A stretch of 64,000 nt of DNA from Brevibacterium sp. RIT 803 (GTDB taxonomy: Bacteria; Actinomycetota; Actinomycetes; Actinomycetales; Brevibacteriaceae): assembly GCF_016892625.1 (NCBI RefSeq), contig NZ_JAFEMW010000005.1, positions 1 through 64,000 on the forward strand, given 5' to 3'. The position numbers and the translations under genes are program-made. The notes below the pieces were generated by a model. That model ran no database searches, was not told the DNA's origin, and saw only the letters and a list, made by a program, of their open reading frames with translations. Positions 18,897 through 26,744 of this stretch are shown in pieces; the first letter of the stretch is position 1, and each line of letters begins with the position of its first letter.

Positions 18897-20048
18897 CTAC
18901 GTGTCCGTCTGCTCGCGAATGCGCCGAATAAGCTCAGCGACGAGGTCGGTCCTTTCGATGATCGATTCGAGATTCGCCCATTCGTGTTCGGCATGGGCAC
19001 CGTCTCCCAGCGGCCCGAGTCCGTCGAGGGTAGGCGTGCCGAGTGCCGCTGTGAAGTTGCCATCGGATGCACCCCCGACCTCGACACCGTCAAGCGGGGT
19101 CTGCCCGAGGTCTGCGGCGACCTCCCGGGCGAGGAGATAGAGCGCCTCGGCGTGCTCACGCTCAAGGGGCGGCCTGTTGATTCCCCCGTCCAGGGCCAGT
19201 GCGATCTCGGGATTGCGCGGGAGAATCGACCGGAAAGCGGCGTCGACGCGTTCGAGTTCCCTGAGGGACCAGGCACGGACATCGAAGGCCACCTCGGCGA
19301 GTTCCGGGATGGTGTTCACGGCACTACCGGCCGTGGCGAATGTCGGCGACACTGTTGTGCCGAGCGACTTGTCCGACTGGAGCGCGAGCCGCTGGAGGAC
19401 ATCGGCCATCTCTGCGAGGGCATTGGCGCCCTTTTCGGGCTCAAGGCCCGCGTGTGCTGCCCGCCCCTTGATCCCGACGCGGTAGATTCCGGCGCCTCGG
19501 CGAGCGATCTTCACCGCCCCATCGAGGCTCGGTTCGAGGATGAGCACGGCACGTGAGCGCGCCGCCGCCTCCTCGATGAGCCCCCGGGAGGTGATCGATC
19601 CGGTTTCCTCATCGCCCGTGATCAGGAGAGAGACGTCGTCGCGTCCGCTCCGCCCCTCGGCGGCCAGTCTTTCGAGAGCACCGATGGCCGCCACGAGCCC
19701 CGACTTCATGTCGAAGACGCCGGGGCCGCGAGCGCGCCCGTTCTCGACCGTGAAAGGCAGCCGGTCCAGAGTGCCCACTGGCCATACGGTATCGACGTGG
19801 CCGAGCAGGAGCATTCCCCCCGGAGCGGTGGCCTCGAAGTACAGATGGTCGACGCCGTCGATCTCTCGGATCTCGCCCTGCCAATCGAGTGCCGCACCGG
19901 CCCAGTGCCTGATGAGGGAGAAGCATTCGGCAATCCCTTCCCGGTGCCCGGTGGGAGATTCCACTTCGACCAACGATCGCAAGCGTGCGTGAACGAGCTC
20001 GGATTCAGTTTTCTTCTCGCCTACGCGGCCGCCGTGAGTGCTGTTCAC
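18897..20048 (-). CDS. M20-family metallopeptidase (glutamate carboxypeptidase-like)
   Basis: A 383-residue M20 peptidase resembling carboxypeptidase G2. Zinc-binding and catalytic residues are visible: His and Asp in LLLGHVDTVWPVG, Asp in GPGVFDMKSG, the Glu pair in GDEETGS, and the C-terminal His in GDGAHAEHEW. The dimerisation domain sits between (GRAAHAGLEPEKGANA). I start it at GTG 20048, which overlaps the stop of the upstream hydrolase as GTGA, with a GGAG just before; a longer frame would run inside that gene. This tight coupling suggests both enzymes act on one compound, perhaps an N-acyl conjugate. Confidence 0.88.
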   Translation of the reverse strand: MNSTHGGRVGEKKTESELVHARLRSLVEVESPTGHREGIAECFSLIRHWAGAALDWQGEIREIDGVDHLYFEATAPGGMLLLGHVDTVWPVGTLDRLPFTVENGRARGPGVFDMKSGLVAAIGALERLAAEGRSGRDDVSLLITGDEETGSITSRGLIEEAAARSRAVLILEPSLDGAVKIARRGAGIYRVGIKGRAAHAGLEPEKGANALAEMADVLQRLALQSDKSLGTTVSPTFATAGSAVNTIPELAEVAFDVRAWSLRELERVDAAFRSILPRNPEIALALDGGINRPPLEREHAEALYLLAREVAADLGQTPLDGVEVGGASDGNFTAALGTPTLDGLGPLGDGAHAEHEWANLESIIERTDLVAELIRRIREQTDT

Positions 20049-20953
20049 GAGCTCCGCCGTCCGTTGGCGGCAGCAAGCGGATGAAAGAACTTCGTGAGTT
20101 CGGCGATGACGAACTCTGAAGTCTCTTCTGCCAAGTAGTGATCGGATTGTGCCGCCGCACCTTCGACTGCGGCGGCATACCCCTTCCACACGTCGACGAC
20201 ATCGAAGTTCATGCCGACGTATCCCTGCTCTCCCCACAGAGCCAGCAGCGGCATCCTCAGGCGCAGGTCGCGATCACGGTCGGCGCGATCATGGTCGAGA
20301 TCGATGGTAGCCGCGGACTGATAGTCGGCCGTGGACGCTTCAACTCCTCCCGGGCTCGTGAAGCACCGTGCATATTCCTCATATGCGTCCGGATCGATCT
20401 GGCGACCCCCGGCGTTGCGGCCTTCGAATCGACTGCGCAGCCAGGTGAGAGGGTCTGCCCTGATGAGAGCCTCGGGCATCCCATTCTCCAGGGCGAGGAA
20501 GAACCAGTGGAAATAGGAGCTCGCCATAGCGCGGTTCACGTTGTCGAACATGTGCAGAGTCGGAACGATGTCAAGCACGGCCAAGCGTTCGACGGCCTCC
20601 GGGTGGTCGAGGCCCAAGCGATGCGCAACGCGGCCGCCTCGGTCATGCCCGACGACGGAGTACTTCTCGAAACCGAGCGACGCCATCAGGGCATGCTGGT
20701 CGGCAGCCATCTCCCGCTTGGAATAGGTGCTGCGGTCGTTCGTCTGCTCCGGCTTGTCGGAGTCACCGTACCCGCGCAGATCCCCAAGCACGACGGTGTG
20801 GTGCTTTGCCAGCTCAGGGGCCACCAGATGCCACATGTGCTTCGTCTGGGGATATCCGTGCAATAGCAGCACCGGGGGACCGGAACCGGCAATCAATCCG
20901 CTGACTCGCACACCTGAGCGCGAATTGCCGATCGGATCGAATCCTTCGAGCAT
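20045..20953 (-). CDS. Alpha/beta hydrolase, probable haloacetate (fluoroacetate) dehalogenase
   Basis: A 302-residue alpha/beta hydrolase. The nucleophile is Asp104 in VGHDRGGRVAHR, so it is of the dehalogenase/epoxide hydrolase kind and not an esterase. As I recall the fluoroacetate dehalogenase of Rhodopseudomonas (Asp110, Arg111, Arg114, Asp134, His155, Trp156, Tyr219, His280), all have counterparts here: Asp104, Arg105, Arg108, Asp128, His149, Trp150, Tyr211 and His272. The oxyanion region HGYPQT and DLRGYGDSDKP also fit. It is followed by, and overlaps, an M20 peptidase gene. Halide-pocket residues are matched by eye, so activity is a prediction. Confidence 0.8.
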   Translation of the reverse strand: MLEGFDPIGNSRSGVRVSGLIAGSGPPVLLLHGYPQTKHMWHLVAPELAKHHTVVLGDLRGYGDSDKPEQTNDRSTYSKREMAADQHALMASLGFEKYSVVGHDRGGRVAHRLGLDHPEAVERLAVLDIVPTLHMFDNVNRAMASSYFHWFFLALENGMPEALIRADPLTWLRSRFEGRNAGGRQIDPDAYEEYARCFTSPGGVEASTADYQSAATIDLDHDRADRDRDLRLRMPLLALWGEQGYVGMNFDVVDVWKGYAAAVEGAAAQSDHYLAEETSEFVIAELTKFFHPLAAANGRRSS

Positions 20954-21115
20954 GATGCATGCGCCTTCCGTCTTTGGAAAAACCTTTAGTCAATTCCTTA
21001 GACTATCTCAATTGCGCATGGGCAGGAAGGGGTCAGGGCAGGTGAAGACAGGGAGCCTGCAACGCTCAACTGCACCGGAGCACCACCGAGCCCGAGGGCT
21101 TCCAGAACCCAAGCC

Positions 21116-21979
21116 TCAGCTCTCGGCCAGTCGCTCCCGTTCGACGTCGATATCGAAGTCCGCAGCCGGCCACTGGGGGGCGATGTTCCGCAGCGCATTC
21201 AGCAGGAGCTGCTGGATCGCCAATCGTGCATACCATTTGCGGTCAGCGGGGACGACGTACCAAGGAGCCGCCTCGGTCGAGGTGCGCTCGAACACCGCCT
21301 GATAAGCCTTCATGTAGTCGGGCCACAGGAGACGTTCGTCCACGTCACCCGGGTTGTACTTCCAGTACTTATCCGGACGGTCCAGGCGCTCCATCAGCCT
21401 GTCCTTCTGCTCATCCGGGGAGATGTTGAGCATGACCTTGATCATGCGCACACCCGCGTCGGCGAGCTCGGCCTCGAAGTCATTGATGGCGGCGTAGCGC
21501 CGCTCGATCTCTTCGTCATCGGCAAGCTCGCGGACCTTGCCGATGAGCACATCCTCGTAGTGAGAGCGATCGAAGACGCCGATCATGCCAGGCCCGGGCA
21601 CGCGCGATCGGATGCGCCAGAGGAAATCGTGGGAGAGCTCATCCTTCGTCGGCGCCTTGAACGCAGCGAGCTCCACGCCCTGTGGATCGACCGATCCGAC
21701 GACGTGGCGCACGATCCCGCCCTTGCCTGCCGTGTCCATCGCTTGGAGGACGAGGAGAACCGCTGGCCCCGACTCCTCCTCATGATGGGCCGCGAAGAGT
21801 CGTTCCTGAAGATCGTCGAGTTCGGGGATGCAGGCTTTGAGGTCCTTGCGTCCGGATTTCTTGTTGCCTTCGTAGCCGGGGGTCGAACGCGGATCAACAT
21901 CATCGAGCCGAAACCCTTTGCCTGCCCGCAGCAGCGGCTCCGGATCCTCGGTCCAACTCTGCGTCGTCTTCTCGCTCAT
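21116..21979 (-). CDS. ppk2: PPK2-family polyphosphate:nucleotide phosphotransferase
   Basis: A 287-residue single-domain PPK2 kinase that moves phosphate between polyphosphate and nucleotides. The Walker A region reads QAMDTAGKGG, Walker B is FDRSHYEDV, and the lid segment RPDKYWKYNPGDVDERLLW is conserved. The N-terminal SWTEDPEPLLRAGKGFRL is typical of the group. Which nucleotide it prefers (AMP, ADP or GDP) cannot be stated. The gene is alone, with the TRIC-family gene upstream on the same strand. Confidence 0.92.
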   Translation of the reverse strand: MSEKTTQSWTEDPEPLLRAGKGFRLDDVDPRSTPGYEGNKKSGRKDLKACIPELDDLQERLFAAHHEEESGPAVLLVLQAMDTAGKGGIVRHVVGSVDPQGVELAAFKAPTKDELSHDFLWRIRSRVPGPGMIGVFDRSHYEDVLIGKVRELADDEEIERRYAAINDFEAELADAGVRMIKVMLNISPDEQKDRLMERLDRPDKYWKYNPGDVDERLLWPDYMKAYQAVFERTSTEAAPWYVVPADRKWYARLAIQQLLLNALRNIAPQWPAADFDIDVERERLAES

Positions 21980-22046
21980 GAGTTCATCTTTGCAGGCAGG
22001 AGGGTCAGCGTCTATATCTGTGATGATCTCCGAGGGCTCTGCGCCT

Positions 22047-22730
22047 TCAATCGGGTTTCCGGAAAACCGAAGGCAGCCTCTTCATCTTCCGCTCGGTCTC
22101 CCGATACGACCACTGCCGCATCGGCTGCGGTACCCGCCACTGCAGCCTCCAGGCCACCATTCGGAAAGTGAACGCGAGCCCGGCGATGATCAGCGACACC
22201 ACGTTGCCCAGAATGCCTGTCGCATCGGCGATGAGCGTGACACCGGCTCCGAAGAGTGCAGGGATCAGGTAGAGGTCGGTGCCGGTGAAGATCGCCGGAT
22301 CCTCACTGGCCACAGCATCGCGCATGAGACCGCCGCCGCAGGCCGTGAGCGCCCCCATGAGCAGCGCCGCCGGATAGGTCGCACCGGCGCCGAGGGCGAT
22401 CGTCGTACCGGTGACGCTGAAGATGGCGAGCCCGATCGCGTCGAAGGCCACGATCCAGATCCGAGCCCGCGAGACATGCTTGCCGATGAGGTAGATGAGC
22501 AGCGTGGCGATGAGGGGCGGGGCCAGATAGATCGGCTGACCGAGCGCGTTCGGCACTCGATCGAGCAGGACGTCACGGATCATGCCCCCACCGATGCCGG
22601 TCATCGTCCCGAGGACCAACCCTCCGGTGATGTCGAAGCCGCGTCTGGCGGCCAGCAGAACTCCGGATACCGCGAAGACGAAGGTTCCGGTGAGGTCGAG
22701 AGCGAGAAAGACTGCTTCCTGTACGTCCAC
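22047..22730 (-). CDS. TRIC-type membrane protein (YicG/UPF0126 family)
   Basis: A 227-residue protein with about seven membrane helices in two internal repeats, each carrying a glycine-rich GGGxxRD motif (TGIGGGMIRDVLLDRVP and TACGGGLMRDAV). This is the bacterial relative of trimeric intracellular cation channels; some YicG proteins are linked to glycine uptake. The start is GTG at 22730 with GGAAGGGAAG upstream. It ends 67 bases before the PPK2 gene, so they may be co-transcribed, but nothing ties their functions together. Confidence 0.88.
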   Translation of the reverse strand: MDVQEAVFLALDLTGTFVFAVSGVLLAARRGFDITGGLVLGTMTGIGGGMIRDVLLDRVPNALGQPIYLAPPLIATLLIYLIGKHVSRARIWIVAFDAIGLAIFSVTGTTIALGAGATYPAALLMGALTACGGGLMRDAVASEDPAIFTGTDLYLIPALFGAGVTLIADATGILGNVVSLIIAGLAFTFRMVAWRLQWRVPQPMRQWSYRETERKMKRLPSVFRKPD

Positions 22731-22890
22731 GACTGACTTCCCTTCCGGCCCATCAACGGCACACCCGACACCGATCGGCGTGCGGTCAGCATTTCCCGAC
22801 GCCGATTCTCCAACCTCGGCGCCTGGTCACCACTGTAGTATCAGCGCGCCGAGGCGGAGCGTGCCGTCCTCATCCGGGCAGGAATCGGAC

Positions 22891-23391
22891 TCAGCTGAGC
22901 TGGAAGTTGTCCGGGTTCTTGTATTCTTCGATCTCGACGCTCGGGTTGCCCTGTCCTTTGAGCAGCTTCGAGATCGGGCACCTGGCATGGGCCCGCCCGG
23001 CATACTTCTCCGCGTCTGCGGCAGAGACACCATCGATGGAGATGTAGGCCCGGGGCACGAAGTAGAACCCGGCGTTGGACTCACCGTGCAGGTCGACCTC
23101 GACGCGGACGCGGGACTGGGCTTCAACGTCGTTGACCGCCAGCACCACCTTGAGGGTTTCGCCGAGGCAGGTGCTCCACGCCATGGCGAGGAACTGCTCG
23201 GGATTGCTGCCCTGATCGGTGTGAGAGGTAGGGGCCGTCGACAGTGTCATACCATCGTCGACTCGCACTTCACCCGAGGTCCCGCCGAGGTTCTCGACCT
23301 TGGCGGTATAGATAGGAGCGCTTGCGCTTCTTGGTTCGTCCGAGTCTCCGCTTGGCGCCTGCGGCTCGGCGTATCCTGGGTTCTCAGTCAT
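22891..23391 (-). CDS. Ohr/OsmC-family organic hydroperoxide reductase-like protein
   Basis: A 166-residue protein. The Ohr-type cysteines are present: one in AWSTCLGETLKVVL and one in HARCPISKLLKG. The N-terminal YTAKVENLGGTSGEVRV and the VEVDLHG strand fit Ohr. The first 25 residues are extra and Pro/Ser-rich. Ohr proteins detoxify organic peroxides with lipoyl cofactors. TAGCAT lies exactly 6 bases before the ATG, so it looks leaderless. It is divergent from the molybdenum enzyme gene by about 125 bases. Confidence 0.87.
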   Translation of the reverse strand: MTENPGYAEPQAPSGDSDEPRSASAPIYTAKVENLGGTSGEVRVDDGMTLSTAPTSHTDQGSNPEQFLAMAWSTCLGETLKVVLAVNDVEAQSRVRVEVDLHGESNAGFYFVPRAYISIDGVSAADAEKYAGRAHARCPISKLLKGQGNPSVEIEEYKNPDNFQLS

Positions 23392-23397
23392 TGCACT

Positions 23398-23403
23398 ATG
23401 CTA
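23398..23403 (-). promoter_or_regulatory. Likely leaderless -10 box of the Ohr-like gene
   Basis: On the minus strand TAGCAT is followed by 6 bases and then the ATG at 23391, the same TANNNT-N6-start layout seen at other genes in the window. Confidence 0.45.
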
Positions 23404-23481
23404 CGTCAGCTTGACGGCAAGTTCACTGACAATTTCGTGAATGAGGCGCGGCACAGGAACGAATCTTCGCACCCTGATCGT

Positions 23482-23509
23482 CCATCCGGATCGTCGCCCG
23501 CTCCGAATA
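23482..23509 (+). promoter_or_regulatory. SigK-type promoter of the molybdenum enzyme gene
   Basis: CCATCC at 23482-23487, a 16-base spacer and CGAATA at 23504-23509. The same two hexamers with the same spacer stand upstream of the fasciclin gene at 25189. As I recall, mycobacterial SigK promoters read close to CCATCC then CGAAT. The -10 box ends 7 bases before the ATG at 23517, so the transcript should be leaderless. Control by the sigK gene 2.6 kb downstream is inferred. Confidence 0.75.
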
Positions 23510-23516
23510 TCTGTAC

Positions 23517-25046
23517 ATGAGAAGACCATTTCGCGCCGCCCTCGCTGGGACCGTCGCCACCCTTGTCCTGTTCGGTGCCGCCGACTTGATCGCCCGCGCG
23601 TTCGGTCCACCGGCGGCACCCCTGCTGGCATTGGGGCAGACGATCATTCCGCTGGCACCGACTGGCCTCGTCAAACCCGTCATCGACCTCTTCGGCACCA
23701 ATGACAAGCTCTTCCTCATTCTCACCACAGGTCTCGGCGCGCTGGTGCTCGGAGGGCTCATCGGATGGCTGGCTTCTCAACGGCTCCGTCTGGCCACGGC
23801 GCTGCTGTGTGTGGCCGGGCTTGTTCCCATCATCGTCATTCTCATCCGCCCCGAGTCCAGTGTCGTCGACATCATCCCGACGCTTATCGGGCTCGCCCTT
23901 GGCTTGGCCGTCTTCCGACTCCTGATGAGCTTTGGAACGAGCCGCACTGAGACAGGGACGGCTCCAGCAGCAGAGCCATCTCGTCGCCGTTTCTTCATCA
24001 TCACCGGCATCATCGGGACCGCGGGTGCCGCTGCGATGGCGGCCGGACAGACCGTGGCCGCATTGACTCTGGATGCGGGAGCCGCGGTGGCCAAACTGGT
24101 GCTCCCGAAGCCGGCGACGACAGCCCCTCCGATTCCCACCTCGGCGCATCCCGATGTCAAGGGTCTTGCGCCCTTTCTCACGGACCCCAAAGACTTCTAT
24201 CGCATCGACACGGCACTGGCGCCCCCGGTCATCGACCCACAGGAATGGTCGCTGAGAATCCACGGCATGGTCGAGACCGAAGTGACTCTGACGATGGACG
24301 ATCTGCTCGGCCTTCCTCTCGACGAACACCACATCACGCTCACCTGTGTCTCCAACCCCGTCGGTGGTGACCTGGTCGGCAATGCCACCTGGTTGGGCTA
24401 TCCCGTGCGTGAGCTGCTGCGACGGGCGAACCCGAACAGGGACGCAGACATGGTCCTTTCCCATTCCATCGACGGGTTTTCGGCCTCGACGCCGATCGAA
24501 GCCCTCACCGATGACCGGGACTCCCTGCTGGCGGTTGGAATGAACGGCAGTCCGCTTCCTCCCGAACACGGCTTCCCCGCCCGCCTCGTCGTTCCCGGAC
24601 TCTACGGTTTCGTCTCGGCGACAAAGTGGGTCACCGAACTCGAAGTCACTCGTTTCGATGAGAAGACGGCCTATTGGACTGATCGGGGGTGGGATGCCAA
24701 GGCGCCCATCCTCGTCGCGTCGAGGGTCGAAGTGCCGAAGCCGTTGGCCAAGGTGCCTGCCGGTGATGTGTCCGTCGCTGGCACGGCATGGGCGCAGCGC
24801 AGCGGCATCAAGCGAGTCGATGTGAAACTCGACGATGGGGAATGGACCTCGGCAGAACTCGGCGATGAGGTCACCATCGATACCTGGCGCCAGTGGAAGA
24901 CGGGTTTCAGCGACGTCGATTCCGGATTGCACACCGTCACGGTCCGTGCGATCGATCAGGACGGAAACGTCCAGACCCCGAAGCGCAGGAAGTCCATTCC
25001 CAACTCCGCGACCGGTCACCACCACATCCAGTTCAGTGTCGAGTAG
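23517..25046 (+). CDS. Membrane-anchored molybdopterin oxidoreductase (sulfite oxidase fold)
   Basis: A 509-residue protein. It has about four hydrophobic N-terminal segments (residues 8-25, 60-80, 90-110, 115-140). A further helix follows, preceded by a twin-arginine-like SRRRFF (about 157-162), then an extracytoplasmic molybdopterin domain of sulfite oxidase type. The cysteine in TLTCVSNPVGG is the expected molybdenum ligand. The LVVPGLYGFVSATKWV segment follows, and an Ig-like dimerisation domain ends the protein. The electron donor or substrate is unknown. Relatives may repair oxidised proteins or act on sulfur compounds. The SigK-type promoter groups it with the fasciclin gene downstream. 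Confidence 0.88.
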   Translation: MRRPFRAALAGTVATLVLFGAADLIARAFGPPAAPLLALGQTIIPLAPTGLVKPVIDLFGTNDKLFLILTTGLGALVLGGLIGWLASQRLRLATALLCVAGLVPIIVILIRPESSVVDIIPTLIGLALGLAVFRLLMSFGTSRTETGTAPAAEPSRRRFFIITGIIGTAGAAAMAAGQTVAALTLDAGAAVAKLVLPKPATTAPPIPTSAHPDVKGLAPFLTDPKDFYRIDTALAPPVIDPQEWSLRIHGMVETEVTLTMDDLLGLPLDEHHITLTCVSNPVGGDLVGNATWLGYPVRELLRRANPNRDADMVLSHSIDGFSASTPIEALTDDRDSLLAVGMNGSPLPPEHGFPARLVVPGLYGFVSATKWVTELEVTRFDEKTAYWTDRGWDAKAPILVASRVEVPKPLAKVPAGDVSVAGTAWAQRSGIKRVDVKLDDGEWTSAELGDEVTIDTWRQWKTGFSDVDSGLHTVTVRAIDQDGNVQTPKRRKSIPNSATGHHHIQFSVE

Positions 25047-25188
25047 AGCGACCCTCAGTCACGCACCGAACTACACCGTTACGGCCCCAGACTCCCCATT
25101 CAGGCGGAGCCTGGGGCCGATCTGCGCGGGTCCGAGGATTTTGCAGAGGGCTCCGGGAAAAGAAGTCCAAAGAATCTTTGAAAATCAC

Positions 25189-25216
25189 CCATCCAGAACC
25201 AGACGGGCTGCGAATA
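25189..25216 (+). promoter_or_regulatory. SigK-type promoter of the fasciclin lipoprotein gene
   Basis: CCATCC at 25189-25194, a 16-base spacer and CGAATA at 25211-25216, identical in both boxes and spacing to the promoter at 23482. Transcription would start near 25223, leaving a leader of about 84 bases that ends with an AGGAG ribosome binding site before 25307. Confidence 0.75.
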
Positions 25217-25306
25217 CCAGGTACACAGCGAGCAATGAAGGCAACTTCAAAGCTGTGCGCTGATACGCACCACCGTTGATGCATGACCTCAATTAGGAGA
25301 AGAACG

Positions 25307-25984
25307 ATGAAAACGCTGCTTCGCACTCGCACCACCACCATCCTGGCCGCCGGCGCAATCGGTCTTATGGCTCTGAGCGGCTGCTCGGACATGGGCTCCG
25401 ACTCCGAGTCAGGTGATACCGAGACCAAGTCCAGTGACACCGCAGAAAGCCCTGCGGCATCGGAAGAGTCAGGCGACGACGCCATGGCCGGCGGGGATCT
25501 CGTCGGACCGGACTGTGCTGCCTACGCCGAGGCCAATCCCAAGGGCGGAGGATCGGTCGAAGGTATGGCACAGGATCCTGTCGCCACAGCGGCATCGAAC
25601 AACCCGATGCTCAAGACCCTGACCAAGGCCGTTTCGGGCAAGCTCAATCCCGACGTCGACCTCGTCGACACTCTCAACGGAGACGAGTTCACCGTCATCG
25701 CACCCACCGATGATGCCTTCGGCGACGTCCCCAAGGACGACTTGGATGCGCTGGCCAAGGATTCGGACATGCTGACCAAGGTTCTCACCTATCACGTCAT
25801 CCCAGGAAAGCTGGCGCCCGACGAGATCGCCGGTGAGCACGAGACCGTCGAAGGTTCGAAGGTGACCATTTCCGGTGAAGGAGACGACCTCAAGTTCGAC
25901 GATGCCGGTCTGGTCTGTGGTGGCGTGGCCACCTCGAATGCCACCGTGTACATGGTCGACAGTGTGATGATGCCCTCTCAGTGA
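25307..25984 (+). CDS. Fasciclin (FAS1) domain lipoprotein, MPT83/MPT70-like
   Basis: A 225-residue secreted lipoprotein. The signal peptide ends in the lipobox LSGC (Cys26), followed by an acidic Ser/Asp/Glu-rich linker and one FAS1 domain (about residues 90-225). Both FAS1 landmarks are clear: H1 as [15 protein letters not shown] and H2 as [14 protein letters not shown]. The domain resembles the mycobacterial MPT70/MPT83 proteins, which are SigK targets. I chose the ATG at 25307, with TTAGGAG 6-8 bases upstream, over the one at 25283. Its role at the cell surface (adhesion or matrix contact) is inferred from the family. Confidence 0.92.
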   Translation: MKTLLRTRTTTILAAGAIGLMALSGCSDMGSDSESGDTETKSSDTAESPAASEESGDDAMAGGDLVGPDCAAYAEANPKGGGSVEGMAQDPVATAASNNPMLKTLTKAVSGKLNPDVDLVDTLNGDEFTVIAPTDDAFGDVPKDDLDALAKDSDMLTKVLTYHVIPGKLAPDEIAGEHETVEGSKVTISGEGDDLKFDDAGLVCGGVATSNATVYMVDSVMMPSQ

Positions 25985-26004
25985 CACCAGAGTTTGACGA
26001 GGCA

Positions 26005-26058
26005 GTGGCCAAGGACCGATTTCGACAGCTCGGATCGGCCCTTGGCCACCACCTTTTT
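26005..26058 (+). terminator. Intrinsic terminator after the fasciclin gene
   Basis: A 16-bp stem (26005-26020 paired with 26034-26049, one G-T mismatch), a 13-base loop and TTTTT at 26054-26058. This is the clearest rho-independent terminator in the window, and it separates the fasciclin gene from sigK. Confidence 0.88.
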
Positions 26059-26102
26059 CATACGATGCGTGGACAACCGACGAACAGAAGCCGATCGAAT
26101 GA

Positions 26103-26108
26103 CATGAT
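26103..26108 (+). promoter_or_regulatory. Possible leaderless -10 box of sigK
   Basis: CATGAT, 6 bases, then the ATG at 26115. Just upstream, ACAACC-N17-CGAATG (CGAATG at 26096-26101) is a degraded likeness of the SigK-type promoter and might allow weak self-activation. Neither is certain. Confidence 0.3.
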
Positions 26109-26114
26109 TGGACA

Positions 26115-26744
26115 ATGAGTTCAGATGATCCTACGGCTCCAGGCCATGGACCCCCGGGATATGATGCCCGAGCGTCAGAGGGCACCGTCGCCACAGCAGC
26201 AGACCCGAGCAGCGCCCAGCTGCTGCGGATCGCAGCCGGTGACAGGTCCGCTTTCGAAGAACTCTTCGTGGCGCAATCGCGCATACTCATGGCCGTGATC
26301 CTGCGGATTGTGAGAAGTCAGTCGCTTGCTGAGGAGGTGCTCCAGGAATGCTTCGCCGAAGTGTGGACCCGGTGCTCAGGATTCGACCCACAACGCGGGA
26401 CGGGCAGGGCATGGCTGATCACGCTGGCTCGTCGGAGAGCCATCGACTGTGTCCGCAGTGTTCAGGCCCAACAGGATCGCGACTACGCCGACGGCCTGAG
26501 ATCGTCGGCGGGAGAGGGCGAGCAGGTCGAACAGACGGTCATCGACAGATCCGAGTCGGAAAGAACCGTCACAGCGCTGAAGATACTTCCCCCGGACCAA
26601 GCACAACCCATCGTCATGGCCTTCTACCAAGGCCTGACCCACGCTGAGATTTCGGAGAATCTCAAGGTGCCCCTCGGCACCATCAAGTCACGAATCAGAG
26701 ACGGAATGAAAAAGCTGCGAGAAGAGTTGGAGGTAAGCCGATGA
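26115..26744 (+). CDS. sigK: ECF RNA polymerase sigma factor SigK
   Basis: A 209-residue ECF sigma factor. Region 2 covers about residues 45-115 (FEELFVAQSRILMAVILRIV ... LAEEVLQECFAEVWTR ... RRRAIDCVRS) and region 4 about 150-205 (HAEISENLKVPLGTIKSRIR). An extra N-terminal stretch of about 35 residues is Pro/Ala-rich. It overlaps rskA by 4 bases (ATGA), the usual sigma/anti-sigma coupling. The adjacent RskA-type anti-sigma and the FAS1 lipoprotein make the SigK assignment strong. Its likely targets are the two CCATCC-N16-CGAATA promoters just upstream. Confidence 0.92.
   Translation: MSSDDPTAPGHGPPGYDARASEGTVATAADPSSAQLLRIAAGDRSAFEELFVAQSRILMAVILRIVRSQSLAEEVLQECFAEVWTRCSGFDPQRGTGRAWLITLARRRAIDCVRSVQAQQDRDYADGLRSSAGEGEQVEQTVIDRSESERTVTALKILPPDQAQPIVMAFYQGLTHAEISENLKVPLGTIKSRIRDGMKKLREELEVSR

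Noticed and set aside
23406-25025. Long minus-strand open frame (539 codons) opposite the molybdenum enzyme gene
   Set aside because: Its product is rich in Arg, Gly, Asp and Gln with no domain, and it lies wholly opposite a gene with clear motifs; GC-rich antisense frames stay open by chance.
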